Counted from the first letter of the stretch, positions 18,379-29,365 are shown. The stretch: DNA of 64,000 nucleotides from Noviherbaspirillum malthae (GCF_015352985.1 NZ_JACYXF010000002.1:434001-498000), one strand, 5' to 3'. Translations and numbers: made by a program. Notes: generated by a model not told the origin, from the letters alone.

Positions 18379-18819
18379 TCAGTCCGCCCCTTCGGGCGCA
18401 TGGTGGCAGATGCAATCGGTACCGGCCGCCGCGCTCTGCAGGTTCTGCAGGATGCCGCATTGCTGCGTGCTCATATGGGAACGGCAGGTATTGCGCAGGG
18501 CTTGCAACTGTTTCTGCAGCCGCAGCAGCGACTGAATCTGCAGCTCGGTTTGCTGAAGATGACGGTCAAGCAGCGCGTCGATTTCATCGCAGGCCACGTC
18601 GGGACTTCCCTGGAAATGCTGGAGGGTCCGAATATCTTCGAGAGACATGCCGAGCGACCGGCAATGCCGGATGAACAGCAGCCTTTCGGCATCCTCCTCG
18701 CGATATTGCCGGTAGTTGCCGTCGCTGCGCGGCGGCATCGGCAGCAAGCCTTCCTTCTCGTAATACCGGATGGTCTCGACTTCCGAGCCGGTTCTCTTAG
18801 CCAGTTCACCGATTTTCAT
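18379..18819 (-). CDS. cadR: Cd/Pb-responsive MerR regulator (CadR/PbrR type)
   Basis: A 146-residue MerR-family activator. The N-terminal winged helix is MKIGELAKRTGSEVETIRYY. Metal ligands expected for the CadR/PbrR group are present: Cys77, His87, Cys112 and Cys121, with an extra CICHH tail at 136-140. The nine-residue step from Cys112 to Cys121 matches PbrR more than CadR (112/119), so Pb or Cd are both plausible inducers. It is divergent from a CDF exporter whose promoter has the 19-bp spacer that MerR proteins act on. Confidence 0.92.
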   Translation of the reverse strand: MKIGELAKRTGSEVETIRYYEKEGLLPMPPRSDGNYRQYREEDAERLLFIRHCRSLGMSLEDIRTLQHFQGSPDVACDEIDALLDRHLQQTELQIQSLLRLQKQLQALRNTCRSHMSTQQCGILQNLQSAAAGTDCICHHAPEGAD

Positions 18820-18838
18820 GCGGCTCTCCACAGATTGC

Positions 18839-18869
18839 TTGACTCTATAGTAGCTACAGGGTCTGTAAT
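18839..18869 (+). promoter_or_regulatory. MerR-type promoter and operator of the CDF exporter
   Basis: The -35 is TTGACT (18839-18844) and the -10 TGTAAT (18864-18869), separated by 19 bp, the long spacing MerR-family activators correct by DNA distortion. An imperfect dyad with arms ACTCTATAG and CTACAGGGT (18842-18862, 3-bp centre) fills the spacer. The CDF gene starts 36 bases downstream. Confidence 0.88.
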
Positions 18870-18904
18870 AGGCAAACCGTAATCCGTATTTCTGGAGCCC
18901 TGCC

Positions 18905-19603
18905 ATGTCCGCCCACTGCTGCGCCCACCTTCCCGAACCTTCGCCCGCCCGCAATCCCCGTTACCGCCGCGCGCTGTGGATCGCATTGCTGGTCAATGCG
19001 GCCATGTTCGGCGTGGAACTCGCCGGCGGCATGCATGCCGGTTCGACATCGCTGCTGGCGGATGCGCTGGACTTTTTCGGCGATGCCGCCAATTACGGCG
19101 TCTCTCTGCTGGTGCTGTCCATGGCGGCGGTATGGCGCAGCCGAGCGGCGTTGGTGAAGGGATTGTCGATGGGCGCGTTCGGCTGCTTCGTGCTGGCGCA
19201 GACGGCATGGAGCATATTCAACGGAATTCCGCCCGAGCCGGCGACGATGGGTGCGATCGGATTCCTCGCCCTGCTGGCCAATCTCGGCGTTGCCGCCCTG
19301 CTCTATGCTTATCGCAGCGGCGATGCGAACATGCGTTCGGTCTGGCTGTGCACGCGCAACGATGCGATCGGCAATGCCGCGGTCATGCTGGCCGCCGCCG
19401 GTGTATTCGGCACGGGCAGCGGCTGGCCTGACTGGTCGGTAGCGATCCTGATGAGCGTGCTGGCCCTGAGCGCGGCTTTCACGGTCGTACGCGGCGCACT
19501 TGCGGAACTCAGGTCCCGCCGCGACAATCAGTCGCAAGACAATGTTGTCCGCGCTGGCCACGACCATGCGCATTCGCATTCACATGCCGGGCATCATCAC
19601 TGA
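18905..19603 (+). CDS. CDF-type metal cation exporter lacking the C-terminal domain
   Basis: A 232-residue inner-membrane protein with six hydrophobic helices, related to cation diffusion facilitators that export divalent metals in exchange for protons. The helix-2 site is Asp56/Asp60 (DFFGD) and the helix-5 site is Cys149/Asp153 (CTRND), in place of the usual His/Asp pairs; a cysteine suggests a soft metal. The cytoplasmic C-terminal domain of standard CDFs (about 300 residues) is absent and replaced by a His tail (HDHAHSHSHAGHHH). The N-terminus has HCCAH. Divergence from a CadR/PbrR regulator supports Cd, Pb or Zn export. Confidence 0.88.
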   Translation: MSAHCCAHLPEPSPARNPRYRRALWIALLVNAAMFGVELAGGMHAGSTSLLADALDFFGDAANYGVSLLVLSMAAVWRSRAALVKGLSMGAFGCFVLAQTAWSIFNGIPPEPATMGAIGFLALLANLGVAALLYAYRSGDANMRSVWLCTRNDAIGNAAVMLAAAGVFGTGSGWPDWSVAILMSVLALSAAFTVVRGALAELRSRRDNQSQDNVVRAGHDHAHSHSHAGHHH

Positions 19604-19634
19604 TGCCTCGCCGTGAAAGGTTTGCACCGCCAAG

Positions 19635-20288
19635 ATGAACCTCGAACTGTTCGACGATTTCGACAGCGCTCCTGCCGCCAGCGAGTTCTTGTGTGAAGGA
19701 GCAATGCTGCTGCAGCGCTTCGCGCTGCAGGAAGACAAGGCGATTCTTGCAGCCGTCGATCAAGTTGCGCAACATGCCGCGTTTCGACACATGGAAACTC
19801 CCGGCGGCCTGCGCATGTCAGTGGCAATGACATGCGCAGGCAGTCAGGGCTGGGTGAGCGACCGCCGCGGCTACCGCTACGACGGCATCGATCCTCTGAG
19901 CGGCAGGCCGTGGCCGAAGATGCCGGATCTGTTTCTTGAATTTGCCCGCCGCGCAGCCGCCGAGGCCGGATTCGCGGGCTTTCATCCGGATGCCTGCCTG
20001 ATCAACCGCTACGAACCCGGCGCCAAACTCTCCCTGCACCAGGACAAGGACGAAGCCAGCTTCGACCATCCCATCGTTTCGGTATCGCTCGGCATGCCCG
20101 CCGTTTTCCTGTTCGGCGGCCTGAAGCGGACCGACCCTGCCGTGCGCATACCGCTGATGCACGGCGACGTGGTGGTCTGGGGAGGCCCGGCACGCCTGCG
20201 CTATCACGGCGTGCTGCCGGTCAAGGAAAGAGCCCATCCGCTGACGGGCGCCTGCCGCATCAACCTGACGTTCCGCAAGGCGGCGTAG
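19635..20288 (+). CDS. alkB: AlkB, DNA repair dioxygenase
   Basis: A 217-residue Fe(II)/2-oxoglutarate dioxygenase that oxidatively removes methyl groups from 1-methyladenine and 3-methylcytosine in DNA and RNA. The iron ligands His135 and Asp137 (LHQDKDE) and His191 (RYHGV) are present, and Arg208 with Arg214 (RINLTFR) bind 2-oxoglutarate. All are shifted by four from E. coli AlkB (131, 133, 187, 204, 210). The substrate lid has MSVAMTCAG. It lies 31 bases after the metal exporter, so it may share its transcript; no Ada site is apparent. Confidence 0.95.
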   Translation: MNLELFDDFDSAPAASEFLCEGAMLLQRFALQEDKAILAAVDQVAQHAAFRHMETPGGLRMSVAMTCAGSQGWVSDRRGYRYDGIDPLSGRPWPKMPDLFLEFARRAAAEAGFAGFHPDACLINRYEPGAKLSLHQDKDEASFDHPIVSVSLGMPAVFLFGGLKRTDPAVRIPLMHGDVVVWGGPARLRYHGVLPVKERAHPLTGACRINLTFRKAA

Positions 20289-20308
20289 ACTCAAAACCGA
20301 TCGGCAAT

Positions 20309-20344
20309 AAAAAACTGGCCGGGCATGAAACCATGCGCGGCCAG
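20309..20344 (-). terminator. Terminator of aceA
   Basis: On the minus strand CTGGCC pairs with GGCCAG, extended by an inner GCATG/CATGC helix with a small bulge, and runs into TTTTTTATTG. It lies about 70 bases past the aceA stop. The reverse direction has no T-run, so it mainly serves aceA. Confidence 0.75.
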
Positions 20345-20385
20345 CAAAAACAACGCTATTAGTCGATCCGGTAATGCCTGAACAT

Positions 20386-20407
20386 GCGGGGCCGTTCCCG
20401 GCCCCGC
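20386..20407 (-). other. Strong hairpin just after aceA
   Basis: A perfect 9-bp stem GCGGGGCCG/CGGCCCCGC with a 4-base loop, 7 bases beyond the aceA stop codon. It has no T-tract. It probably protects the mRNA 3' end or acts together with the terminator further downstream. Confidence 0.55.
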
Positions 20408-20414
20408 GCATTCA

Positions 20415-21725
20415 TCAATGGAACTGCTCTTCTTCGGTCGAACCGGTCAGGGCCTTGACGGAGGATGTACCGCCCTGGATCACGGTGGTCACTTCGTCGA
20501 AGTAGCCCGCGCCCACTTCCTGCTGGTGCGACACGAAGGTGTAGCCCTTCTCGCGTGCCGCGAATTCCGGCTCCTGCACCATGTTCACGTAGTGCTTCAT
20601 GCCTTCGCCGCGTGCATAGGCGTGGGCGAACTGGAAGGTGTTGAACCAGTTGATGTGGATGCCGGCCAGCGTGATGAACTGATACTTGTAGCCCAGTTCC
20701 GACAGTTTTTCCTGGAAGTCGGCGATCGTCTTGTCGTCGAGGTTCTTCTTCCAGTTGAACGACGGCGAGCAGTTGTAGGACAGCAGCTTGCCGGGGCACT
20801 TGGCGTGGACAGCCTGCGCGAATTCACGGGCAAAGCCGAGGTCGGGCGTGCCGGTTTCGCACCAGACCAGGTCGGCCACCGGGGCGTAGGCGACGCCGCG
20901 GCTGATGGCCTGCTCCAGGCCGTTCTTGACACGGTAGAAGCCTTCGCTGGTGCGCTCGCCGGTGAGGAAAGGCTTGTCGTTGGCATCGTGGTCGGAAGTG
21001 ATCAGGTTGGCTGCCTCGGCATCGGTACGCGCCAGCACGATGGTCGGCACGCCCATGACGTCAGCCGCGAAGCGGGCCGCTGTCAGCTTCTCGACGGCTT
21101 CCGTCGTCGGCACCAGCACCTTGCCGCCCATGTGGCCGCACTTCTTCACGGCAGCCAGCTGGTCTTCGAAGTGCACGCCTGCCGCGCCGGCGGAAATCAT
21201 GTTCTTCATCAGTTCGAAAGCGTTCAGCACGCCGCCGAAGCCTGCTTCTGCATCGGCAACGATCGGCAGGAAGAAATCGACATAGCCTTCATCGCCCGGA
21301 TTGATGCCGCGCGACCACTGGATCTCGTCGGCGCGCTTGAAGGTGTTGTTGATGCGGCGAACCATGGTCGGCACCGAGTCGTAGGCGTACAGCGACTGGT
21401 CGGGATACATGGTTTCGGATGTGTTGCCGTCCGCGGCGACCTGCCAGCCGGAGAGATACACGGCTTCGAGGCCTGCCTTGGCCTGCTGCATGGCCTGACC
21501 GGCAGAGATTGCGCCGAAGGCGTTCACATAGCCCTTCTTCGCGCCACCGTTGACTTTCGCCCACAGCTTTTCGGCACCTTCCTTGGCCAGCGTGTACTCG
21601 ATCTGCTTGGAGCCGCGCAGGCGGACGACGTCTTCCGCAGTGTAGTTGCGGGTGATGCCCTTCCAACGCGGGTTCTCGGCCCAGTCTTTTTCCAGTGCCT
21701 GAATTTGCTGTTCGCGTGTTGCCAT
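20415..21725 (-). CDS. aceA: Isocitrate lyase
   Basis: A 436-residue enzyme of the glyoxylate shunt that splits isocitrate to succinate and glyoxylate, allowing growth on acetate and fatty acids. The catalytic motif KKCGHMGGK lies at 194-202 with Cys196. [25 protein letters not shown] holds metal-binding acids, and NCSPSFNW follows. Length matches the bacterial short class. AGGAG precedes the ATG. It is monocistronic; malate synthase is not in this window. A good promoter with an adjoining palindrome lies about 50-95 bases upstream. Confidence 0.97.
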   Translation of the reverse strand: MATREQQIQALEKDWAENPRWKGITRNYTAEDVVRLRGSKQIEYTLAKEGAEKLWAKVNGGAKKGYVNAFGAISAGQAMQQAKAGLEAVYLSGWQVAADGNTSETMYPDQSLYAYDSVPTMVRRINNTFKRADEIQWSRGINPGDEGYVDFFLPIVADAEAGFGGVLNAFELMKNMISAGAAGVHFEDQLAAVKKCGHMGGKVLVPTTEAVEKLTAARFAADVMGVPTIVLARTDAEAANLITSDHDANDKPFLTGERTSEGFYRVKNGLEQAISRGVAYAPVADLVWCETGTPDLGFAREFAQAVHAKCPGKLLSYNCSPSFNWKKNLDDKTIADFQEKLSELGYKYQFITLAGIHINWFNTFQFAHAYARGEGMKHYVNMVQEPEFAAREKGYTFVSHQQEVGAGYFDEVTTVIQGGTSSVKALTGSTEEEQFH

Positions 21726-21776
21726 GGTGATTCTCCTGTGATGAAGCGGTCAAAAGAAGTGAAGCTCGATGGAGAA

Positions 21777-21820
21777 ATAATAGGCTTTATTTTGCGGGGC
21801 AACAAGGTCTTATATAAGAC
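21777..21820 (-). promoter_or_regulatory. aceA promoter with adjoining 14-bp palindrome
   Basis: On the minus strand: -35 TTGTTG (21805-21800), a 17-bp spacer, then -10 TATTAT (21782-21777). One base upstream of the -35 lies the perfect palindrome GTCTTATATAAGAC (21807-21820), with a further TATAAG half repeat at 21822-21827. The centre falls near -43, a position typical of an activator touching RNA polymerase. The regulator is not identified. Confidence 0.7.
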
Positions 21821-21827
21821 ATATAAG

Positions 21828-22111
21828 TAATTTTTTATCCTTTAAATTCATATACTTGAATTTCATTTTTCGCGATACGCAATAAATTTTCTTAAAATGA
21901 AAAATGAGGATGGTGCCTCGCATCGCCCAATTTTCACGATGCGGAATGCAGTTTTTGTTATATGAAAACCAGCCTTGAATTGACTGTTCCTGATCGCTGC
22001 TGCATGCCGGAATGCAAACTTGAGAAAAGCAGAAGGTGATGAAAGGAAAGAATGTGGGAGAGATGGAGACAGCGGACCGATACGCTCGTCGGCCCGCATA
22101 TTGAATACTGC
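21828..22111. other. AT-rich intergenic region upstream of aceA
   Basis: Distal part of a 386-base gap between aceA and the RraA-family gene. Positions 21828-21910 are markedly AT-rich compared with the surroundings, with A/T runs and the short inverted repeat CATCG/CGATG near 21920-21945. I see no plausible gene, tRNA or terminator. It may be an upstream regulatory region of aceA. Confidence 0.5.
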
Positions 22112-22606
22112 TCAGTCCAGCTTCTCAGTGGAGACCAGCACGCCGTCGGCATCAGCATAGATCCAGTCACCCGGACGGATGGCCGCACCGCCGATGGTCA
22201 CGCGCAGATCGCGGTCGCCGGCTCCCTTGCGCACGCTGCGCTGCGGATGCGTCGCGAGCGCCCGGACCCCGATATTGCAGGTATTGATTTCCTCGGAATC
22301 GCGGATGCAGCCGTTGACGACGATGCCCGCCCAGCCGTTCTTCTCGGCCAGCACGCCGAGATTGCCGCCCACCAGGGCGCAGCGCAGGCTGCCGCCGCCA
22401 TCCACTACCAATACGTGGCCGTTGCCCGGCGTCTCCAGGGTGGCGCGGACCAGCACGTTGTCCTCGAACACCTTCAGGGTTGTTGCCGGCCCGGCAAACA
22501 CCAGCTGCGCGCCGAACTTCTGAAAGATCGGCGGCAGAACGGCCAGTGTGCCCGCGGCGATGCGGTCTTCATTGGCGTCGCATAAATCACATGTCGCAAA
22601 AGTCAT
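22112..22606 (-). CDS. rraA: RraA-family protein (RNase E regulator or HMG aldolase)
   Basis: A 164-residue protein of the RraA/MenG-like fold. It begins [19 protein letters not shown] and has [22 protein letters not shown] and [16 protein letters not shown], the family core. The Gly-Asn-Leu segment and Arg-Asp pair (CIRDSE) are those that bind oxoacid and metal in HMG/CHA aldolases, so either RNase E inhibition or 4-hydroxy-4-methyl-2-oxoglutarate aldolase activity is possible. CAGGAGAG precedes the ATG at 22606. It follows the MFS exporter on the same strand after 122 bases. Confidence 0.9.
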   Translation of the reverse strand: MTFATCDLCDANEDRIAAGTLAVLPPIFQKFGAQLVFAGPATTLKVFEDNVLVRATLETPGNGHVLVVDGGGSLRCALVGGNLGVLAEKNGWAGIVVNGCIRDSEEINTCNIGVRALATHPQRSVRKGAGDRDLRVTIGGAAIRPGDWIYADADGVLVSTEKLD

Positions 22607-22728
22607 TGTCTCTCCTGTCATGAATGAATCCATGCAGGATTGTATGCGAGGACGGCCGGCGGCAACGCCGGATGAGCCTGCGCCTTGTCAGTCCGGGTCG
22701 CAGCGGCGATTGCGCTTGCCCGACCGCA

Positions 22729-23985
22729 TCATGCGGCAACGCCGGCCTTGACGGTCTTGCTGGCGGTATTGGTTCCGACACCGATCGCGGTCAGCAGAGC
22801 CATGCACTGGAAAACGCCGATACCGATGAACACCCAGGCGGGATGCGATCCGTCCATCAGTGCGCCGAACAGCAGAGGGGCCACTGCCAGGCCGATATCG
22901 ATTCCGGAATACACGACACCGTAGACGCGCCCGGTCGCATTCTTCGGTGCGGCGGCGCGAATCAGCAGATCCCGCGACGGTCCGGCAATACCGGCACCGA
23001 AACCGACCGCCGCCATCAGCGCCACGGACACCAGCGGCGCAACCAGCCCGCTGGCAATCAGGAATGCGAAGAATCCGGATGCGGCGAAGCCGATGGCGAT
23101 CGTACGTTCATGCCGCGTCGTTTTCGCTGCGAGGAAACCGCCCCAGATCATGCCGGCTGCGGAAGCGAGCATGTAGGCGGTATAGGCGGTTGTCGCCGCG
23201 GCAAGCGACACGCCATACAGTTCGCGCAGGCTCGTTGCGGAAAAGCTCTGCACGCCGCCGATTGCCAGGGCGGTGATCAGGAAAAAGGCGAAGCACATCC
23301 ATATTGCAGGCAGTCGCATGAAGGCCAAGGCATGTGCACGGCCGGACGCAGGATGGGCCTGTTGCCCGCCCTTCCCTTCGAGGGAACGCACATCCTGTTC
23401 TGTCGCCAGACTCTCCCGATTGAGGAGCAGCAGCGCAAGCACCGCGAATGCAATGCCGGCAGCGGCAAGCAGCGCGACACGCCAGCCGAACAGGCCGGCC
23501 AGAGGCACGAGAACCACCGGCGCCGCCGCCCAGCCGAGATTGCCGGTAACGCCGTGGACGGAAAATGCATGCCCCAGTCTAGCCGGCGATACCCGCTGAT
23601 TCAGCAGGGTGAAACAGGCTGGATGAAAGACGCTGTTGCCGAGGCCGGCCAGCATGGAGCCCAGCATCAGCACGGCATAATTCGGAGAAGCCGCCAGCAC
23701 CAAGGCTGACAGGCCAAGACAGCCCACGCCGAAGAACAGCACGCTGCGCGCGCCGATACGGTCGACCACGAAGCCGGAGCTGGCCTGGCCGATGCCGGAC
23801 ACCGCAAAGAACAATGTCATCAGCAGGCCGAGTTCGGCATACGACAGGCCGAACGCCTCCTTAATCCAGGGAAACAGGGGCGCCAGGATCAGGTGAAAGA
23901 AATGCGATATCGCGTGGGCCAGGCCTTCCAGGCCAATGACCTGCGCATCGCGGCGAAAATCGGACTGCATGGTTGGCTGCGGCAT
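22729..23985 (-). CDS. MFS exporter, fosmidomycin-resistance (Fsr) like
   Basis: A 418-residue inner-membrane transporter of the major facilitator superfamily with twelve predicted helices. EGLAHAISHFFHLILAPLFP, GSMLAGLGNSVFHPACFTLL and SVHGVTGNLGWAAAPV resemble the Fsr drug exporter subgroup. The substrate is not established. The start at 23985 has a moderate GACAGGT site; a later ATG (23970) or a TTG at 24060 are alternatives. It is divergent from an AraC-type regulator that probably controls it. Confidence 0.88.
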   Translation of the reverse strand: MPQPTMQSDFRRDAQVIGLEGLAHAISHFFHLILAPLFPWIKEAFGLSYAELGLLMTLFFAVSGIGQASSGFVVDRIGARSVLFFGVGCLGLSALVLAASPNYAVLMLGSMLAGLGNSVFHPACFTLLNQRVSPARLGHAFSVHGVTGNLGWAAAPVVLVPLAGLFGWRVALLAAAGIAFAVLALLLLNRESLATEQDVRSLEGKGGQQAHPASGRAHALAFMRLPAIWMCFAFFLITALAIGGVQSFSATSLRELYGVSLAAATTAYTAYMLASAAGMIWGGFLAAKTTRHERTIAIGFAASGFFAFLIASGLVAPLVSVALMAAVGFGAGIAGPSRDLLIRAAAPKNATGRVYGVVYSGIDIGLAVAPLLFGALMDGSHPAWVFIGIGVFQCMALLTAIGVGTNTASKTVKAGVAA

Positions 23986-24134
23986 ACCTGTCCCCGGGTC
24001 GGATGTAATGAAACCAAGTGTAGGCAAAAGCGCATCGTCTGCTTTAAGATAAGCGGACAAGTTTTATCGACTTTCTGCCATAAGTAAAAAAGTCGATCAA
24101 GCGCCCATCCGCTCACCAGCTTCCGGACAAGACG

Positions 24135-24926
24135 ATGGCCCTACAGCCGATTACCCATACCCGCGTCAATCTTCCAGGACGGGCGCCGAGCCCGGAGCGG
24201 CCGGTTCGCATGATGGCGCGCGACCTCGATGTCGCCGAAGTGCTCGCCGGGCATCACCATGTCTGGGGCCAGGTGACCTATGCGATCGAAGGCGTGCTGC
24301 GCGTGACCGCGGAAAACAGTACCTGGATCGTCCCGCCACATCGCGCGATCTGGATTCCTCCGCTGCTGAACCATGAAGTGACCACACTGGAAAAGACCCG
24401 CCTGCGCGCGCTCTACGTGCATGCGGATTCGGCGCCGTTTCACGGCACCCAGTGCGAAGTGCTCGAAGTCTCGCCCCTGCTGCGCGAACTCGTCGTTGCG
24501 CTGGGCCATGCAGATGAAGGCAGCGTGCGCGAGACGCTGCTGTCTGCACTGCTGCTCAATGAACTGGCCGGCCTGGCCACGCTGCCGATCCGCGTCGCGC
24601 TGCCGTCGGACAAGCGGCTCAAGGCGCTCTGCGAAAGCGTGATTGCCGACCCGGCATCGCCGCTGACCCTGGAAGAATGGGCGGAACAGGTCGGCGCGTC
24701 GGCACGCACGCTCGCGCGCCTGTTCGAACGCGAACTCGGCACCAGTTTCCGGGAATGGCGCCAGCAGGTCAGGCTTGCCCATGCGGCGCCGCTGATTGCG
24801 CGCGGCATGCCGCTGTCCCAGGTGGCGGCGGAACTCGGCTACGCCAGCCAGTCGGCGTTTTCGGCGATGTTCAGAAAGACCTTCGGCCAGCCTCCGAGCG
24901 TGTTCTTCGCGCGCCAGGGAGGCTGA
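24135..24926 (+). CDS. AraC-family transcription regulator
   Basis: A 263-residue regulator. The N-terminal part (about 25-130) is a cupin-like effector domain with HHHVWGQVTYAIEGVLRV. The C-terminal 100 residues form the double helix-turn-helix of AraC/XylS proteins (ASARTLARLFERELG and GMPLSQVAAELGYASQSAFSAMFRKTFG). It begins 149 bases from the divergently transcribed MFS exporter, so control of that exporter is the simplest reading; the ligand is unknown. It ends before a bidirectional terminator shared with clpB. Confidence 0.92.
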   Translation: MALQPITHTRVNLPGRAPSPERPVRMMARDLDVAEVLAGHHHVWGQVTYAIEGVLRVTAENSTWIVPPHRAIWIPPLLNHEVTTLEKTRLRALYVHADSAPFHGTQCEVLEVSPLLRELVVALGHADEGSVRETLLSALLLNELAGLATLPIRVALPSDKRLKALCESVIADPASPLTLEEWAEQVGASARTLARLFERELGTSFREWRQQVRLAHAAPLIARGMPLSQVAAELGYASQSAFSAMFRKTFGQPPSVFFARQGG

Positions 24927-24956
24927 ACCCGGCAAACCCGGTTTTCCATGGACAAT

Positions 24957-24993
24957 AAAAAACCCGGAGGCCGTCACCGGCTCCGGGTTTTTT
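24957..24993. terminator. Bidirectional terminator between AraC gene and clpB
   Basis: AAAACCCGGAG pairs with CTCCGGGTTTT (11 bp), an inner GCCG/CGGC helix extends the stem, and the strand continues TTTTTT. A-rich and T-rich flanks on both sides make it work for both convergent genes. Confidence 0.92.
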
Positions 24994-25012
24994 GTTGCTG
25001 CAAAGTCCGCGC

Positions 25013-27607
<2,595 letters not shown>

Positions 27608-27642
27608 GGGAATGTTCTCCGTGAAAAATCAATCTGCCAACA

Positions 27643-27670
27643 AAGTAGGGACGAGTAACCACATTTCAAG
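27643..27670 (-). promoter_or_regulatory. Heat-shock (sigma-32) promoter of clpB
   Basis: On the minus strand CTTGAA (27670-27665), a 14-bp spacer, then CCCTACTT (27650-27643), close to the sigma-32 consensus CTTGAA-N14-CCCCATnT. Its position gives a short leader with GGAG ahead of clpB. Family knowledge that clpB is a heat-shock gene agrees. Confidence 0.8.
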
Positions 27671-27710
27671 AAAGGATGCTTGAGCTCGCCAGTCCCGGGC
27701 TCCCGACATC

Positions 27711-28253
27711 ATGGAGCTGCATCAACTTCAAGTCAGTTATCAGGCCGAGGAAGACCGGCTGTTGTTCCGCGCCTCCTTCAAGGCGGAAGACGGCATGCTG
27801 CAGGAGCTGCGCGCCTGGATCACCCGGCGCCTGCTCAAGGCCTTGTGGCCGGCCATCCTGCAGTCTCTCGAAACCCAGGTCAGGCTGGACAAGCCGCAGG
27901 CCGCCCATGCCAGCGCCGATATCGTCGGCATGGAACATCATGCTTCGGTCGAGCACATCCGCGATACCGGCAATTTCAATACGCAGTATGAAAGCGAGAT
28001 CAGCCACTTTCCGCTGGGTGAAGCGCCGCTGCTGATCACCTCGGTCAACTTTGCACAGAATCCCGATCAGCCGGTTCGCATCAATCTTGCGCCGGCCAGC
28101 GGCGACGGCTTCGAACTGGCGTTCACGATGGTGGTGCTGCACGGCTTCTGCTCCCTGCTCAGGGACGCCGCAAAGACGGCGGAATGGGATATCCCGCTGG
28201 AAATGCCGGGCGCGATCGGTTCGCCCGCGTCAGGCTCACGCCGGCTCAACTAG
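27711..28253 (+). CDS. Uncharacterised protein next to clpB and crcB
   Basis: A 180-residue soluble protein that I do not assign. It opens with a strand-rich segment ([20 protein letters not shown]), has a basic helix [22 protein letters not shown], and a conserved-looking C-terminal part with [14 protein letters not shown]. No signal peptide or membrane helix is present. It is divergent from clpB and its last 8 bases overlap the convergent crcB gene. Codon use matches the neighbours, so it is probably a real gene. No function is proposed. Confidence 0.75.
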   Translation: MELHQLQVSYQAEEDRLLFRASFKAEDGMLQELRAWITRRLLKALWPAILQSLETQVRLDKPQAAHASADIVGMEHHASVEHIRDTGNFNTQYESEISHFPLGEAPLLITSVNFAQNPDQPVRINLAPASGDGFELAFTMVVLHGFCSLLRDAAKTAEWDIPLEMPGAIGSPASGSRRLN

Positions 28254-28620
28254 CCAGGGTCCGGTAGGTAGCAAAGCCTGCGATGCAGCAGCCGATCGAC
28301 CCGATCAGGTGCAGCGCGGAATGCCCGAAGGCCCAGGCGTAATCACCGCGTTGCAGCAGGGCCATGGATTCGGCGGAGAAAGTAGAAAACGTGGTCAGCC
28401 CGCCGAGAAAGCCGGTCACCGCGAGCAGACGCCATTCCGGCGCCAGGCCGGGATGGCCTGCAAAGAATCCGACCGCCAGCCCGATCAGGTAACCGCCGCC
28501 CAGATTGGCGACGAGCGTCCCAAGCGGCAATGCGGCCAGTGCGCCGTTGAGCCAGAGCCCAAGCCCCCAGCGCAGCCATGCGCCGATCGCTGCGCCCAGG
28601 CCGACGGCAAGCCAGCTCAT
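28246..28620 (-). CDS. crcB: Fluoride channel CrcB/Fluc
   Basis: A 124-residue membrane protein with four helices that forms a dual-topology dimeric fluoride channel. Hallmarks are [12 protein letters not shown] in helix 1, [15 protein letters not shown] in helix 2 with the conserved Asn, and [13 protein letters not shown] in helix 3. It overlaps moaE by four bases and ends inside the convergent upstream gene. No fluoride riboswitch is expected within such a tight operon. Confidence 0.94.
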   Translation of the reverse strand: MSWLAVGLGAAIGAWLRWGLGLWLNGALAALPLGTLVANLGGGYLIGLAVGFFAGHPGLAPEWRLLAVTGFLGGLTTFSTFSAESMALLQRGDYAWAFGHSALHLIGSIGCCIAGFATYRTLAS

Positions 28621-29096
28621 GCAGCCGGACCGGCGTTATCCGAATCCACGCCCCACTTGGCAAGCGCCTTGTCGTCGGTAACGCGGGCATCGACCCAGCG
28701 CGCGCCGCTCGGTGTCTGTTCCTTCTTCCAGAACGGCGCCTGGGTCTTGAGGAAATCCATGATGAATTCGCAGGAGGCAAATGCCTCGCCGCGGTGCGAG
28801 GAAGTCACCGCCACCAATACGATCTGGTCCAGCGGCTTGAGCGGGCCGACGCGGTGGATCACCAGCGCATCGATGATGTTCCACCGGCTTTTGGCCTGGG
28901 CGACGATGTCTTCCAGTGCCTTTTCCGTCATGCCCGGATAATGCTCCAGTTCCATCTCGCTGACGCCAGCGCCGTCGTTGATGTCGCGCACGGTGCCGAT
29001 GAAGCTTGCCACCGCGCCCACCTGCGGCTGACCGGCACGCAGCCTGGCGACTTCCGTGCTGAGGTCGAAATCTTCGGTCTGGACGCGGATCGGCAT
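28617..29096 (-). CDS. moaE: Molybdopterin synthase catalytic subunit
   Basis: A 159-residue MoaE, the large subunit that transfers sulfur from MoaD thiocarboxylate to precursor Z (cPMP) to make molybdopterin. [29 protein letters not shown] and [21 protein letters not shown] are the family blocks, the last carrying the catalytic lysine region with [10 protein letters not shown]. It lies 2 bases after moaD and overlaps crcB by four, in a moeA-moaD-moaE-crcB operon. Confidence 0.96.
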   Translation of the reverse strand: MPIRVQTEDFDLSTEVARLRAGQPQVGAVASFIGTVRDINDGAGVSEMELEHYPGMTEKALEDIVAQAKSRWNIIDALVIHRVGPLKPLDQIVLVAVTSSHRGEAFASCEFIMDFLKTQAPFWKKEQTPSGARWVDARVTDDKALAKWGVDSDNAGPAA

Positions 29097-29098
29097 GG

Positions 29099-29356
29099 TC
29101 AGCCTCCAGTGACCGGCGGGAAGAATGCCACTTCGCAGCCTTCGCTGATCGGCGTCGCCGCATCGGTCATCTGCTGGTTGCAGGCCATGCGCAGCGCCCT
29201 CCCTTCGGCCAGCGCCTCGGCCCAGGCACCGCCGCGGCTGCGCAGGAATGAACGCACATCGCCGACGGTACGGACTTCACCGGGAAGCGATACCGATTCC
29301 TGGCCGGTGCCTACGGCTTCCCTGACGCTGGCAAAGAAACGAAGCTGGATCTGCAT
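29099..29356 (-). CDS. moaD: Molybdopterin synthase sulfur carrier subunit
   Basis: An 85-residue ubiquitin-like protein ending in the Gly-Gly that is adenylated and then thiocarboxylated before donating sulfur to molybdopterin. It begins MQIQLRFFASVREAVG, typical of MoaD, and has the usual length. It lies 9 bases after moeA and 2 before moaE. Confidence 0.94.
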   Translation of the reverse strand: MQIQLRFFASVREAVGTGQESVSLPGEVRTVGDVRSFLRSRGGAWAEALAEGRALRMACNQQMTDAATPISEGCEVAFFPPVTGG

Positions 29357-29365
29357 GGCTGGAGC

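Noticed and set aside
20418-21830. 470-codon plus-strand open frame opposite aceA
   Set aside because: Antisense shadow of isocitrate lyase with no recognisable motif or ribosome site.
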